Assembly (NCBI RefSeq): GCF_012271765.1 | Contig: NZ_VRKO01000010.1 | Coordinates: forward strand, 504,884 to 568,883 | From: Erwinia rhapontici | GTDB lineage: Bacteria; Pseudomonadota; Gammaproteobacteria; Enterobacterales; Enterobacteriaceae | Length of the DNA stretch: 64,000 bases | Direction: 5' to 3' | Shown here: in pieces, positions 49,578 through 58,995 of the stretch | Position numbering within the stretch: the first letter of the stretch is position 1 | How the letters are laid out: each line of letters begins with the position of its first letter | Notes under the pieces: model-generated | What the model was told of the DNA's origin: nothing | The model's input: the letters and a program-made list of their open reading frames with translations, nothing else | The model's database searches: none | Translations under genes and position numbers: made by a program

Positions 49578-50443
49578 ACCGGCTTAGGCAGAACGCCTTT
49601 CCCTGGCTGATGCTGACGCCGTGCCTGGTGTTCCTGGTGCTGTTTCTGCTGGTGCCGCTGCTGCTGCTGCTCGATCAGAGCCTGACCGCGGTCGACAGTT
49701 TGCTGAATCCGCTGCCCGGCCACAGCCTGGCGCAATACCTGACGGTGTTTGGCGAGTCGCAGTATCTGTATGCGCTCTGGACCACGCTGTGGGTGTCGTT
49801 GCTGACGGCGGCGATGACCGTGCTGCTGGCCTGGCCCGCCGCCTGGCTGCTGGTGACCGTGAAAGGCCGCCACTGGCGTACGCTGCTGTATGTGATTTTA
49901 ATCTCGCCGCTGCTGACCAGCGTGGTGATCCGCACGTTTGCCTGGATTGTGCTGCTGGCGCAGAACGGGCTGATTAACGGCTTCCTGCTGTTTACCGGGC
50001 TGATCCCGCAGCCGCTGGCGCTGTTGTGGAATATGAATGCGGTGGTGATTGCCTATGTGCAGGTCATGCTGCCATTTGCCGTGCTGCCGCTGATCACCTC
50101 GTTAAATGAAATTGCCCCGTCGTTGCGCCTGGCCGCGATGAGCCTGGGCGCCACGCCGGGCCAGACGTTCCGTCGGGTGGTGTTACCGCTGACGCTGCCC
50201 GGGATGCTGACCGGATTTATCATTGTCTTTTCACTGGCGGCAGGCAGTTACATTACGCCGTTGCTGATTGGCGGGCGGCTGCAACCCTTGTTGCCGATTG
50301 CCATCTATCAGCAGGCGATGCAGACGGCGAATCTGCCGCTGGCGGCCGCGCTGTCGCTGACGCTGCTGGTGATGACGCTGGCGGTGGCCGGTATTGTTGG
50401 CCTGTTCCTCAAACGCTGGGAGAAGAAAAATCATGGTCACTGA
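49574..50443 (+). CDS. ABC transporter permease (PotB type)
   Basis: 289 residues with six hydrophobic helices. The coupling loop reads EIAPSLRLAAMSLGATPGQT. The start overlaps the ATPase stop (ATGA). It pairs with the next permease. Confidence 0.88.
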   Translation: MNRLRQNAFPWLMLTPCLVFLVLFLLVPLLLLLDQSLTAVDSLLNPLPGHSLAQYLTVFGESQYLYALWTTLWVSLLTAAMTVLLAWPAAWLLVTVKGRHWRTLLYVILISPLLTSVVIRTFAWIVLLAQNGLINGFLLFTGLIPQPLALLWNMNAVVIAYVQVMLPFAVLPLITSLNEIAPSLRLAAMSLGATPGQTFRRVVLPLTLPGMLTGFIIVFSLAAGSYITPLLIGGRLQPLLPIAIYQQAMQTANLPLAAALSLTLLVMTLAVAGIVGLFLKRWEKKNHGH

Positions 50444-51236
50444 CCGTATACTGCGGCGCCTGACCCAGGGGCTGGTGACGCTGACCGGGATTCTGGTGTA
50501 TCTGTTTCTCGCCTTACCGGTCGGCGTGATTGTGCTCTCGGCCTTCAGCCCGGAACCGTATCCACAGTTTCCGCCGCAGGGTGTGTCCCTGCGCTGGTTC
50601 TCCGCATTGCTGGATGATGCGGGCTGGCGGGAGTCGCTCAGTATCAGCCTTATCCTGTTAGTGGTGGTGACGCCGCTGACGGTGATCCTCGGCACCTTTG
50701 CCGCCTGGGCGCTGGCGCGGCTTGAGTTTCGTTATCGTGAGACGTTGCAGGCCTTTATTTTATCGCCGCTGATGATCCCGCAGGTGGTGCTGGGGATTGC
50801 CCTGCTGTATGTGCTGACCGCCGCCGGGATTGCCGGGCTGGTCAGTGGGCTGGTGATAGGTCATATCGTGGTGGCGCTGCCCTATGTGGTGCGTACGGTG
50901 AGCGTCAGTCTGGCGGCGATGGACAGAAGGCTGGAAGCCGTATCCATGAGCCTCGGGGCCGGGCGCTGGTACACTTTCCGCCACGTGACGCTGCCGCTGA
51001 TCAAACCCGGAATGCTGGCCGGCGCGGTGTTTGCCGGGGTCACGTCGTTTGGCGAAGTGTCCGTCAGCCTGTTTCTCAGCGCACCGGATACCATCACCGT
51101 TCCGGTGAGGATCTTTAACTATGTTGATCAGACCTTCGACCCGACGGTGAATGCCATTTCGGTGATCTTTATTGTGATTGCGGTGCTGATCCTGCTGGCG
51201 ATTGAACGCACCATCGGGTTAGTGAAGATTTTGTAA
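50433..51236 (+). CDS. ABC transporter permease (PotC type)
   Basis: 267 residues from ATG 50433, overlapping the previous gene by 11 bp. Six helices; coupling loop RRLEAVSMSLGAGRWYTFRH. Last gene of the hyu operon; repeat copy D begins within a few bases of its stop. Confidence 0.88.
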   Translation: MVTDRILRRLTQGLVTLTGILVYLFLALPVGVIVLSAFSPEPYPQFPPQGVSLRWFSALLDDAGWRESLSISLILLVVVTPLTVILGTFAAWALARLEFRYRETLQAFILSPLMIPQVVLGIALLYVLTAAGIAGLVSGLVIGHIVVALPYVVRTVSVSLAAMDRRLEAVSMSLGAGRWYTFRHVTLPLIKPGMLAGAVFAGVTSFGEVSVSLFLSAPDTITVPVRIFNYVDQTFDPTVNAISVIFIVIAVLILLAIERTIGLVKIL

Positions 51237-51239
51237 GAG

Positions 51240-51660
51240 GCAGGGCGTCTAATCGCTCGCGGTGGGTTTTAAACCTCCACTGCGTGGATGCCCTCGTCAG
51301 CGCTGCTGAATGCCGCCTCAACGTCAAAACCCAGGTCAAAACCCAAATCAATCAGCAAAGTCAGTCACGTCGTAGCGTTTTAAAACCCACAGCGAGCGCT
51401 ATCTTGCGGGGAGGGGGCCAGATTGAGGTAAGCCGGACGTCACGCGACAGGACGTCGCGTGACGAGGCCCGCAGGGATGCGGATTTTGCCGCTCCGGCGT
51501 GCTCAAACTGGCCCCGGACCTGAATCCGGACGGGAAGCCATTAATTTTTGTGGGGATCCCTCAGGGGGCGATCATATTTTCCGAACGAGCCGTGCTGATG
51601 GAGTGTTCCAGGGATCAGGTCAGCTTTGCTGGCTGACCGGAACAGATGGTCAGCCACTCC
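51240..51660 (+). repeat. Dispersed intergenic repeat, copy D
   Basis: Shares CCACTGCGTGGATGCC, CTGAATGCCGCCTCAACGTC and TTTTAAAACCCACAGCGAGC with copy C. Stem-loop 1 is CACGCGAC-AGGAC-GTCGCGTG (51441-51461), as in copy B. CCGGCGTGCTCAAACTGGCC and GGGAAGCCATT are shared with E. Stem-loop 2 is TGGCTGACC...GGTCAGCCA (51630-51656), matching copy B with a changed outer pair. It begins 4 bp after the last hyu transporter gene. Confidence 0.82.
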
Positions 51661-51713
51661 GGGTGAATGCCTCTCTTCTTTTATATTTAACTGCCTGAAA
51701 AATAGAAACACTA

Positions 51714-51740
51714 TAAAGATCGGCGCCAACATGCCGTAAC
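51714..51740 (+). promoter_or_regulatory. Sigma-28 (FliA) promoter of the chemotaxis receptor gene
   Basis: TAAAGATC, an 11-bp spacer, then GCCGTAAC, against the FliA consensus TAAAGTTT-N11-GCCGATAA. The spacer is exact and the core TAAAG and GCCG are kept. It lies 56 bp upstream of the receptor start, as expected for a class 3 flagellar gene. Confidence 0.72.
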
Positions 51741-51795
51741 TGATCAGGTCATCTTAAATAAAAATCCCACTCATGCTGTCTCACGGAGGATGTTG

Positions 51796-53256
51796 ATGCT
51801 GCAACTGCTCAGGAACATGAAGGTTGGCCGAAAACTGACGGCAGGTTTCGGTGTATTACTTTTTTTTGTCGCCGCCATTTGTTACTGCGGCTTTAGTGGT
51901 TTCAGCACTGCGGAAGATTCATCGGCACGTTTATCGGTGGTCGGCGCACTGTATGATAATGCCGGTGCCGTCAAGGATGGCTTGCAGGAGAACCCTGCCG
52001 TCGCGATGACGAAGCTGGCTGCGGTCAGCACCGAACTCGACAAAATCCACTCACTGATCCGCGAAGGCGACTGGCCAGCCCAGTACGCGCCCTTAGCCGA
52101 CACCATACAGCAAGATATCGACGCCCTCCGTACCGATCTGCAAAGCACCGCGGCCCGCAATGATAAGTCCACCCAGGTGCGGATCTCGGGCCTGCTGGAA
52201 GACATCAATAAAATCTACGGGGCTGAAGAGTCGCACTCCGCTGAGCTGCTGGCCTGGAATCGCTGGCTGCTGGGTGTTCTCGGTATTGTCGCGATGCTGG
52301 TGGGCGTGATCGTTGCCGTCAGTATTCACCGGCAGATCGTTCCACCGCTGAATGAAGCCCTACAGGAGGCCAACCGTATTACTCATGGTGACCTGACAGG
52401 CACGCTGAATAGCGATCGTCAGGATGAAATCGGCCAGTTATTGCAGAGCATGGCGGGCATGAAGGCGCAGCTTAACCAGATTGTTCACCGCATCCAGGTG
52501 CGCACCAGTGAAATCGTCAATGCTGCGGATGAAATCTCCTCCGGCAACAGCAACCTGTCGGCGCGAACCGAAGAGCAGTCGGCCAGCGTTGAGCAAACGG
52601 CAGCCACGCTCAGCCAGTTGACCAGCACGCTCAGCCAGACGGCCGGGCATACCGGGCAGGCACATCAGCTGGCGACCAAAGCGGGCGGGATTGTCAGGCA
52701 TAACGGGGAGCTGATGCGCTCCGTCACTCACCGTATGCAGGGCATCCATGATTCGTCTTCCCGGATGGCCGATATTATTCAGGTGATCGACAGCATCGCT
52801 TTTCAGACCAACATTCTGGCGCTGAATGCCGCCGTCGAAGCAGCCCGTGCCGGAGAATCCGGACGCGGTTTTGCGGTGGTGGCGGGCGAAGTGCGCACGC
52901 TGGCAGGGCGCAGTGCCACCGCCGCGAAGGAGATCCGTGAGCTGATTGATCGTTCTGTTGGCCAGATTGACGAAGGTCGTGAGCTGGTGGGGAAAGCCGA
53001 TGTAGCGATGCAGGATATGGTGCAGAACATTACCAGTATGGCGAGCCTGATGAGTGATATTGCGGGATCAAGCCATGAGCAGAGCGATGGTCTGGCGCAG
53101 ATCAACAACACAATGAATCACATTGATGATGCAACCCAGCAAAATGCCGCCTTAGTGGAGCAGTCTGCCGCTGCCGCCGCATCGATGCAGGAACAGGCGC
53201 GCGATCTGATGGTGATGGTGGATGTGTTCAAAGTGGACCCCGTTGCGTCGCATTAA
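51796..53256 (+). CDS. Methyl-accepting chemotaxis protein
   Basis: 486 residues from ATG 51796 (GGAGG upstream; ATG 51790 is too close to that site). TM1 about 15-35, a periplasmic four-helix-type sensor, TM2 about 160-180, then HAMP and a cytoplasmic signalling hairpin with the canonical tip [20 protein letters not shown]. No NWETF-type CheR-tethering pentapeptide is present at the C-terminus (it ends KVDPVASH), so it would rely on other receptors for methylation. Ligand unknown. A sigma-28 promoter precedes it. Confidence 0.9.
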   Translation: MLQLLRNMKVGRKLTAGFGVLLFFVAAICYCGFSGFSTAEDSSARLSVVGALYDNAGAVKDGLQENPAVAMTKLAAVSTELDKIHSLIREGDWPAQYAPLADTIQQDIDALRTDLQSTAARNDKSTQVRISGLLEDINKIYGAEESHSAELLAWNRWLLGVLGIVAMLVGVIVAVSIHRQIVPPLNEALQEANRITHGDLTGTLNSDRQDEIGQLLQSMAGMKAQLNQIVHRIQVRTSEIVNAADEISSGNSNLSARTEEQSASVEQTAATLSQLTSTLSQTAGHTGQAHQLATKAGGIVRHNGELMRSVTHRMQGIHDSSSRMADIIQVIDSIAFQTNILALNAAVEAARAGESGRGFAVVAGEVRTLAGRSATAAKEIRELIDRSVGQIDEGRELVGKADVAMQDMVQNITSMASLMSDIAGSSHEQSDGLAQINNTMNHIDDATQQNAALVEQSAAAAASMQEQARDLMVMVDVFKVDPVASH

Positions 53257-53280
53257 TCGCTGACGACGACTCAAGAACAA

Positions 53281-53317
53281 AAAAGCTCGCTCAGGAAAAC
53301 CAGAGCGGGCTTTTTTT
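53281..53317 (+). terminator. Terminator after the chemotaxis receptor gene
   Basis: AAGCTCGCTC...GAGCGGGCTT stem (53283-53312, one mismatch) followed by seven T residues. Confidence 0.85.
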
Positions 53318-53470
53318 ATGCCTGCTGGCTTTGCAGCGAAAAATAACGTCAGTAACAACAAGTAATTATTGGTTTTAACATTCATGAGGGAAGCGATTTT
53401 TACGACTTTGGATAGATTATTTTATTGTTTGTTTTTGCACGTGTCGCAGCAATATAGTTGCCACCAGAAC

Positions 53471-53493
53471 CCTCTATCGCGCTGCGATAGAGG
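53471..53493. promoter_or_regulatory. 10-bp perfect stem-loop upstream of the VOC gene
   Basis: CCTCTATCGC-GCT-GCGATAGAGG, 70 bp before the VOC gene start. The lack of a T-run argues against a plain terminator; a protein-binding palindrome or leader hairpin is likelier. The rest of 53318-53562 shows no gene. Confidence 0.5.
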
Positions 53494-53562
53494 CAAAAGA
53501 GGCATTATTCGGCCAAAAGATAATGATGCCATCCATCTTTACCAACAGATTCAGGAGGCAGG

Positions 53563-54333
53563 ATGGCAACACTAAAGTGGGATCATGCGGTTCAGTTTGT
53601 CAATCATCCCGAAGAGGCGATTCAGATTTTCGCCGCACAGCAGCTGAACGCCATACCGGGCGGGCGCCATCCGGGGTGGGGCACCCGGAATGCGCTGAGT
53701 TACTTCGGCCTGACCTATATCGAGTTTCTCGCGATTGCTGACCAGGCAGAGCTGGAGACTGCCGCACAGAGGTTCCTGCTGTCGCGCGATGCGTCGCAGT
53801 TACTGCCGGAAAACCAGGCACTGTATCGGGTGGCCCTGCGCAGCGACGATATTGTGCAGACGCACGAGGACCTGCACCGCAAAGGCTTACAGGTGTCGGC
53901 GATTGCGGACGGCCAGCGCAACGATCCGCAGGGCAACGTGATCAGCTGGCGTATTTTTACCATTGATGGCGACGTTAACGGTTTGCCTTATCCCTTTGTT
54001 CTGCAATGGGGGGAAGATGATGATGCCCGCCTGGCGCGGTTACGGGCACAGGGGCTGGACAGCCCGCATCCTGCCGGAGAGGTGGCGCTGACGCGTGCGG
54101 TGTTTGACGTGCAGGACCCGCAGGCGGTGCGCGCTCACTGGCAGGCGCTGTTTGGCTTTGCCCCATTAGCGGATGCCACGCAGGAAGGGCTGGATCTGGG
54201 TGACCAGCAGTTTATTTTCCGCCCCGGTGCGGACAACCGACTGGTGGAACTGGTGTTGACGGCCGGGGAGCCTGCGTTACACGGCAAGCGCTGGTCGGTG
54301 GGGCATGGCGAGTATGTTTTCGCGCAGGGATAA
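53563..54333 (+). CDS. VOC-superfamily (glyoxalase-like) protein
   Basis: 256 residues from ATG 53563 (CAGGAGGCAGG upstream). It starts KWDHAVQFVNHPEEAIQIFA and continues GGRHPGWGTRNALSYFGLTY, the glyoxalase-like (PF13468) form of the vicinal-oxygen-chelate fold; a second half-repeat begins near ALTRAVFDVQDPQAVRAHWQ. Metal ligands (His8 in the first strand, Glu in IEFLAIAD) are plausible. Substrate unknown. Confidence 0.75.
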   Translation: MATLKWDHAVQFVNHPEEAIQIFAAQQLNAIPGGRHPGWGTRNALSYFGLTYIEFLAIADQAELETAAQRFLLSRDASQLLPENQALYRVALRSDDIVQTHEDLHRKGLQVSAIADGQRNDPQGNVISWRIFTIDGDVNGLPYPFVLQWGEDDDARLARLRAQGLDSPHPAGEVALTRAVFDVQDPQAVRAHWQALFGFAPLADATQEGLDLGDQQFIFRPGADNRLVELVLTAGEPALHGKRWSVGHGEYVFAQG

Positions 54334-54458
54334 CCGGCGATAACACAGGATCATGTTATCGGCGCCGGGCAGAGAGGAGAGGGCAGAACGGCAGATCTGC
54401 CCTGTCAAATTTCACATCGTGCTAGAATTATCGCTCAAGGGGTATATTTGGATAAAGT

Positions 54459-55055
54459 ATGACGAATATCGACACAGTCAGGGGTGTAGTGGGCAAAAGA
54501 GGGTACAAGGATAACCCTGTGTATCGTGAGGCCATGATACAGATGCGTTTTGAGACCTTCACGGATGACGATGTGGCTTTTTTTGAGGCGCACTACCTCA
54601 CATCAAAAGATGTTTTCAGCCGTAATCAGATATTGTATGCATTGGTCTTAACTTGTCCGGACAGGGACCTGAAAGATTTTTTCCTGGCGGCATTCAAAAA
54701 AGAACGTCATGTCGATATGCGATTAGTCGCCCTGCGCGGTTATACGCACTATGCCTCTGAAGAAGAGGTGATTCCGCTGATGACTAAACTTTCCGATATC
54801 ATCAAAAAGCTCCCCGCGCATACACGCTATCCTTACCAGGAATATGAGATGTTACGATCTCAATTTGGGCTGCCTTATTTAGTGGCGCACTATGGCTATG
54901 CCTGTTTTATACAGGCATCAGAACAGCTCAATGCGCAATATGATGCGATGCCGGATCTGTGCAAAGGCTTTTTTACGCTGGATGCTCAGGGGCTGCATAT
55001 TCAGTTACTGCCTCCCGCTGAGGCAAAAGAACGGCTGGGGAAACTGTTCGGTTAA
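54459..55055 (+). CDS. Conserved-looking protein of unknown function
   Basis: 198 residues, soluble and largely helical: FEAHYLTSKDVFSRNQILYA, LVALRGYTHYASEEEVIPLM. The helix pairs recall HEAT-like repeats, but no family is recognised. It is alone between the VOC gene and ymjA, with no signal peptide. Its codon use resembles ordinary chromosomal genes. Confidence 0.6.
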   Translation: MTNIDTVRGVVGKRGYKDNPVYREAMIQMRFETFTDDDVAFFEAHYLTSKDVFSRNQILYALVLTCPDRDLKDFFLAAFKKERHVDMRLVALRGYTHYASEEEVIPLMTKLSDIIKKLPAHTRYPYQEYEMLRSQFGLPYLVAHYGYACFIQASEQLNAQYDAMPDLCKGFFTLDAQGLHIQLLPPAEAKERLGKLFG

Positions 55056-55201
55056 ACAGGGTACAGCCTGCCAAATTACAGGTATAATCCCCCGCATTAT
55101 CCACTGGTTGACAAGCGGGATATATCAGGCCGATATCAGATGCTAAGCCTGATTAACCTGCACCCGCTGAAAAAACTGGCACTACCTTCAGGAAACGACT
55201 G

Positions 55202-55447
55202 ATGAGCAATGACATCCCCCTTAAGTATTATGACTTCGTAGATGAGTATGCGACGGAAGCCGCACAGCCGGTAACCGAATCAGAGCGCAGCCCTCTGGCG
55301 CGTTATTTCGAGTTGCTGATGACGCATTTAACCAATAACGAAGAAATCAGCGAAGAACAGCAGAAAGAGATGGCCACTGAAGCTGGTATCCACGCGTTGC
55401 GTATTGATGATATCGCGACGTTTCTGAATCAATGGGGCAATGAGTAA
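55202..55447 (+). CDS. ymjA: YmjA-like small protein (DUF2543)
   Basis: 81 residues, the length of E. coli YmjA and similar from end to end as I recall it: [40 protein letters not shown] and the C-terminal TFLNQWGNE. Acidic, no membrane segment; function unknown. It precedes the terminator that faces the second tRNA-Asn. Confidence 0.75.
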   Translation: MSNDIPLKYYDFVDEYATEAAQPVTESERSPLARYFELLMTHLTNNEEISEEQQKEMATEAGIHALRIDDIATFLNQWGNE

Positions 55448-55522
55448 CACCCTCTGATAGGTTTTTGATGCCCGGGCACGTTTTCTACCGGGTATCCTGT
55501 CCCTCAAAAAACACGAAAAGCA

Positions 55523-55556
55523 AAAAGCCCGCTTAAGTTTCCTTAAGCGGGCTTTT
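55523..55556. terminator. Bidirectional terminator of ymjA and tRNA-Asn
   Basis: Perfect 15-bp stem AAAAGCCCGCTTAAG-TTTC-CTTAAGCGGGCTTTT. It ends transcription of the tRNA from the right and ymjA from the left. It is related to, but not identical with, the hairpin at the first tRNA-Asn gene. Confidence 0.88.
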
Positions 55557-55563
55557 CTCAATT

Positions 55564-55639
55564 TGGCTCCTCTGACTGGACTCGAACCAGTGACATACGG
55601 ATTAACAGTCCGCCGTTCTACCGACTGAACTACAGAGGA
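55564..55639 (-). tRNA. tRNA-Asn (GTT), second copy
   Basis: Identical 76-nt gene to that at 37080-37155, anticodon GTT, CCA encoded. It also carries the 17-bp attachment core (55563-55579), but no island is inserted here. Confidence 0.96.
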
Positions 55640-55738
55640 ATTGTGGAACGAGGCGAATAGTAGCGATACGCCCTCAGACTGTCAACAGCAAAAAACATTT
55701 TAGCTTTCAACTGGCTGCGTTTGAATCAACCCGCCCGA

Positions 55739-56533
55739 TTAGTGAACAATTCCACCCGCATTATGGTGTAACTGCTGCTGCTCCAGGCGCTGATGGGGAT
55801 CCTGGCGATAAAACTGGCGGAACCGTTGATAAAGCGCCGGAAAACGGGCGATCAGCAGCTCAGGCGCACTGAAAAAATACTCTGACAATACCGCGAAGCA
55901 TTCCGCGGGTTCGCTGGCGGCGTAGGCATCAATGCTGGTGGCGTTTTCACCCACCTGGTCAATTTCATCCTGTATTGCACTCATTGCCGCACGCAGATCG
56001 CGCTCCCAGCCCACCACTTCGCGCAGGGGAATGGCCGGTACACCGTTAGCTTCACCGCTGCCGCGCGCATCAAGTTTGTGCGCGACCTCATGGATCACCA
56101 GGTTATAACCGGAGAGATCGAATGAGTCCTGCACATCCAGCCAGTTCAGGACAATCGGACCCTGCTGCCAGCTTTGCCCGGCGTGCACCATTTGTTCACG
56201 ATGCACCAGGCCGAACTCATCCTGCCATTCATCATCGACCATAAACGGGGAAGGATAGATCAGCACTTCATGAAAACCGTCCAGCCAGTCGTAGCCGAGG
56301 CTGAGAACCGGCAGGCAAAACAGCAGAGCCAGTCGGCAGCTTTTCACATCGTCCAGTTCGAAGCCTTGTAAAGGCACCAGACGTTTCTGGCGCAGAAAAC
56401 GGGTCGCAAGCTGACAGATCGTCTGTTGTTCAGCAGCCGTTAAGCTTGCCAGCAGCGGGATCTCCAGCGCCTGTTGCCATGGCAGCCCACTTTCCACTGC
56501 GTCATCACCGCCTTTCCACGGCCATTTGATCAT
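55739..56533 (-). CDS. mtfA: MtfA zinc peptidase (Mlc titration factor)
   Basis: 264 residues (E. coli MtfA about 265). M90-family zinc motif HEVAHKLD with the downstream Glu-rich [18 protein letters not shown]. MtfA binds and inactivates the glucose repressor Mlc, raising ptsG expression, and has aminopeptidase activity. In E. coli it also neighbours a tRNA-Asn gene, supporting the assignment. Confidence 0.93.
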   Translation of the reverse strand: MIKWPWKGGDDAVESGLPWQQALEIPLLASLTAAEQQTICQLATRFLRQKRLVPLQGFELDDVKSCRLALLFCLPVLSLGYDWLDGFHEVLIYPSPFMVDDEWQDEFGLVHREQMVHAGQSWQQGPIVLNWLDVQDSFDLSGYNLVIHEVAHKLDARGSGEANGVPAIPLREVVGWERDLRAAMSAIQDEIDQVGENATSIDAYAASEPAECFAVLSEYFFSAPELLIARFPALYQRFRQFYRQDPHQRLEQQQLHHNAGGIVH

Positions 56534-56629
56534 GCTGTTGTCACTCCTGCCTGATGATGGCGTTAATGCCGCTGAATAAGGGGAAGATTCAATCAGTTAT
56601 AATGCAGATTGTCTGTGACGAAACGCAAA

Positions 56630-56653
56630 CGGCGCTGAAAAAAGTCAGCGCCG
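56630..56653 (-). terminator. Terminator after the ASCH-like gene
   Basis: Perfect 9-bp stem CGGCGCTGA-AAAAAG-TCAGCGCCG, 17 bp past the gene's stop on the minus strand; followed there by TTTGCGTTT, so moderate strength. Confidence 0.6.
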
Positions 56654-56669
56654 CGTCGATTTGCGAGGG

Positions 56670-57326
56670 TCAGATACGCGCGAATTCAATCACCCAGACC
56701 CAGGGGTTCACTTCCCAGCTGGTGCCACCGTATTGAATGGCCCACTGCTTGCGATAAGCATCTTTAGCGGAAACGGCTTCGCTATGCAGGGTGAAAAAGT
56801 TATTGAGAAAATGAGAGTCTACCTGCACGCCTTCAGCCAGCACGTCATCGTCACTGATATCCTGGATGCGCTCGACCCGGATAGCCGTGATGGTCAGGTC
56901 GATACGGCTGGCCCAGCGCGGCATATGAATACCGGCCTGCCAGCCAAAGTTGGTCTCTTCTTCGTCAGAGGTATAGATGCTGGAGTCGGCACGGTACTGA
57001 CAGTAGTCAATATTTTTAAACTGTGCAGGAGAGGTCTGATATTTCGTCATCTCTTCTGCGGGCACCACAGGGCCGCGCCAGGTTTCACGCACCCACAGGC
57101 GATCGCCCGGCTGCCCGTAAGGGCAGTGATAACTCAGGTTTTCCATGCCCAGAACACGGTTACCCTGCAAATTGTTGCTCAGGACATCAATGCCGTAACA
57201 ACCTTCATGGTTGTCCTGGCCTGGCCCGAACAGTTGGGATTTCATGATGCGCCGTGTCTGTTTTTGTTGGCCTGAAAGCAGGGCGCGCACCCGTTGATCG
57301 CTAAATAGAATCGGGCGTTCTTTCAT
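56670..57326 (-). CDS. ASCH-like phage-type protein
   Basis: 218 residues. The opening MKERPILFSDQRVRALLSGQ, QTRRI, then PYGQPGDRLWVRETW and the closing YGGTSWEVNPWVWVIEF are typical of ASCH-related proteins common in phages and prophage remnants, thought to bind RNA or modified nucleotides. AGAGG precedes ATG 57326. No other phage gene is nearby, so it is either a resident homologue or a lone leftover. Confidence 0.7.
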   Translation of the reverse strand: MKERPILFSDQRVRALLSGQQKQTRRIMKSQLFGPGQDNHEGCYGIDVLSNNLQGNRVLGMENLSYHCPYGQPGDRLWVRETWRGPVVPAEEMTKYQTSPAQFKNIDYCQYRADSSIYTSDEEETNFGWQAGIHMPRWASRIDLTITAIRVERIQDISDDDVLAEGVQVDSHFLNNFFTLHSEAVSAKDAYRKQWAIQYGGTSWEVNPWVWVIEFARI

Positions 57327-57920
57327 GGTTTAACCTCTAGTATGACTTTCTCGACCAGTTCCTGGTTCATAAGCAAAGTAGAAACACAATACAGATAATT
57401 CCTAACCTTAGCGCAAAAAAACGATTCAGCACGTTTATTTTACTAAACTTAGGAAAAACTTTTAAAAAAAATGACTTAGGGCAAATTTGCACTTCTGCCG
57501 GACGCAATTGTCTGGTGCGTCCCGCGTCGTCATCACGGGGTCGTCATGCCGTAACCAAATTGACATTTTACCATATTACAATGTGTTAGTGTGACGAATG
57601 CTTAGCGACGATGGCCTCTAACCGTGGCGATCGCCTGTTCCTCACGATCACTGACAGAACGGGCGCACACCGCGCCTGTATTGTTGTTTGAGAGACAATT
57701 ACCCGCATCTGATCATAACTATTGTTTATCATTTAGATCAAAAAGCAGCCAGTTAAAAGTGAGCCAGAAAAAACTGAAAATGGGAAAAATGCTGTCACCA
57801 GCGCGTAACAACCGCTATAAGTTTGATGTGGATCTCATTTTTAAGCAGAAATGGTTAACCCGTTGCAGTGGGTGACCACCACTGACATCTCAAAAAGTTC
57901 AAACAATTAAGGAGAAGTCT
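57327..57920. other. Long intergenic region upstream of yedJ
   Basis: 594 bp with no convincing gene. AT-rich near 57400-57480. TTGACATTTTACCATATTACA (57569 onward) offers a -35 box but no well-spaced -10. GGAG at 57912 serves yedJ. It could hide a small RNA; none is recognised. Confidence 0.4.
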
Positions 57921-58634
57921 ATGACGCTGACTGACTGGCAATTACGTTTTGAAAAGTGGCTGCACGACACCTGGCAACATGATGATAAAGCCCATGATGT
58001 GGCGCATCTGACGCGCGTCTGGCAGTCTGCACAGCGCATTATGGTGGGCACCGGGGCCGACGAGCTGGTGGTGCTGGCCGGGTGCTACTTCCATGACATT
58101 GTCAATCTGCCTAAAAATCACCCTGAGCGCCATCTGGCTTCCGCGCAGGCAGCTGACGAGACCCGGCGTGCGTTACGGCAGGTCTTTACGGATTTCCCCA
58201 GTGATAAAATTGAAGCCGTGGCCCACGCGGTTCACGCGCACAGCTTCAGTGCTGGCGTAACGGCAGAAACCCTTGAAGCCAAGATCGTGCAGGACGCCGA
58301 CCGTCTGGAATCACTGGGCGCTATTGGTCTGGCGCGGGTGTTTTATGTCTCTGGCGCATTAGGGCGTTCTCTGTTTGACAGTCGCGATCCGCTGGGGCGC
58401 GAACGCCCACTGGATGATGCTGAATGGGCGCTGGACCATTTCCAGAAAAAATTACTGAAATTGCCTGAAACGATGCAAACGGCAGAAGGGCGACGCCTGG
58501 CGGAATTTAATGCCCGCTTTCTCGTGACCTATATGGCGAAGCTGTGCGCTGAATTGAAGGGGGATTTTTGCGCGTTGGATCAAACCGTACTGGAAGAATT
58601 CAGCCCGGGATCGTCAAATATTAAATTTTTATGA
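57921..58634 (+). CDS. yedJ: HD-domain phosphohydrolase YedJ
   Basis: 237 residues (GGAG upstream of ATG 57921). HD-superfamily metal ligands: [10 protein letters not shown], the CYFHDI His-Asp pair and [11 protein letters not shown]. In E. coli yedJ lies beside dcm, as it does here, within a few genes. Substrate unknown, probably a nucleotide. Confidence 0.88.
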   Translation: MTLTDWQLRFEKWLHDTWQHDDKAHDVAHLTRVWQSAQRIMVGTGADELVVLAGCYFHDIVNLPKNHPERHLASAQAADETRRALRQVFTDFPSDKIEAVAHAVHAHSFSAGVTAETLEAKIVQDADRLESLGAIGLARVFYVSGALGRSLFDSRDPLGRERPLDDAEWALDHFQKKLLKLPETMQTAEGRRLAEFNARFLVTYMAKLCAELKGDFCALDQTVLEEFSPGSSNIKFL

Positions 58635-58697
58635 CAGTATGGTTAAATCGCACGTTACAGGTTACGTTGTTGGGACAATTCTCAGGAGAATCAGGCA

Positions 58698-58946
58698 ATG
58701 ACCGACAAAGTTAGCTTAACAATAAAGATCGATCCCGCCTTAAAAGAAACGATTAAAACACTCGCTCTGGATAGTGAGATTTCGCTTAGCGAGTTGGTTA
58801 CCCAGCATCTGGTAAAGAGTTTTTCTGCTCAGGCACCCGATGCGGTAGATAGTACCCATACAGAAGAAGAGACGGCCGAACAATTGAGCCAGGCAGAACT
58901 GAAACAAGTTCGCGCACTGCTGAAAAAGTCGAAGAAGAAAAAGTAA
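58698..58946 (+). CDS. Small ribbon-helix-helix-like protein
   Basis: 82 residues from ATG 58698 (CAGGAG upstream). KVSLTIKIDPALKETIKTLA and DSEISLSELVTQHLV fit a ribbon-helix-helix fold, as in CopG/Arc-type DNA-binding proteins; a Glu/Gln-rich linker and a Lys-rich tail (LLKKSKKKK) follow. No toxin gene is adjacent, so an antitoxin role is not supported. It could be a transcription factor of its own. Confidence 0.6.
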   Translation: MTDKVSLTIKIDPALKETIKTLALDSEISLSELVTQHLVKSFSAQAPDAVDSTHTEEETAEQLSQAELKQVRALLKKSKKKK

Positions 58947-58960
58947 GCCCCGTCTTATCC

Positions 58961-58985
58961 AGCGTCTCTCGTTCTGAGAGACGCT
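58961..58985. terminator. Terminator between the RHH gene and the second chemotaxis receptor
   Basis: Perfect 10-bp stem AGCGTCTCTC-GTTCT-GAGAGACGCT between two convergent genes. Confidence 0.8.
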
Positions 58986-58995
58986 TTCAACCCCC

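Noticed and set aside
51284..51698. Open frames in the region after the hyu transporter genes
   Set aside because: They coincide with repeat copy D and parallel the frames in copies B and C; the shared frame reflects the repeat, not a gene.
55563..55639. A second island at the other tRNA-Asn gene
   Set aside because: The 17-bp core is present only as part of the tRNA itself; the flanks are ymjA and mtfA as in an ordinary chromosome.
58698..58946. Antitoxin of a toxin-antitoxin pair
   Set aside because: The ribbon-helix-helix-like fold fits, but no toxin-sized partner gene is adjacent.
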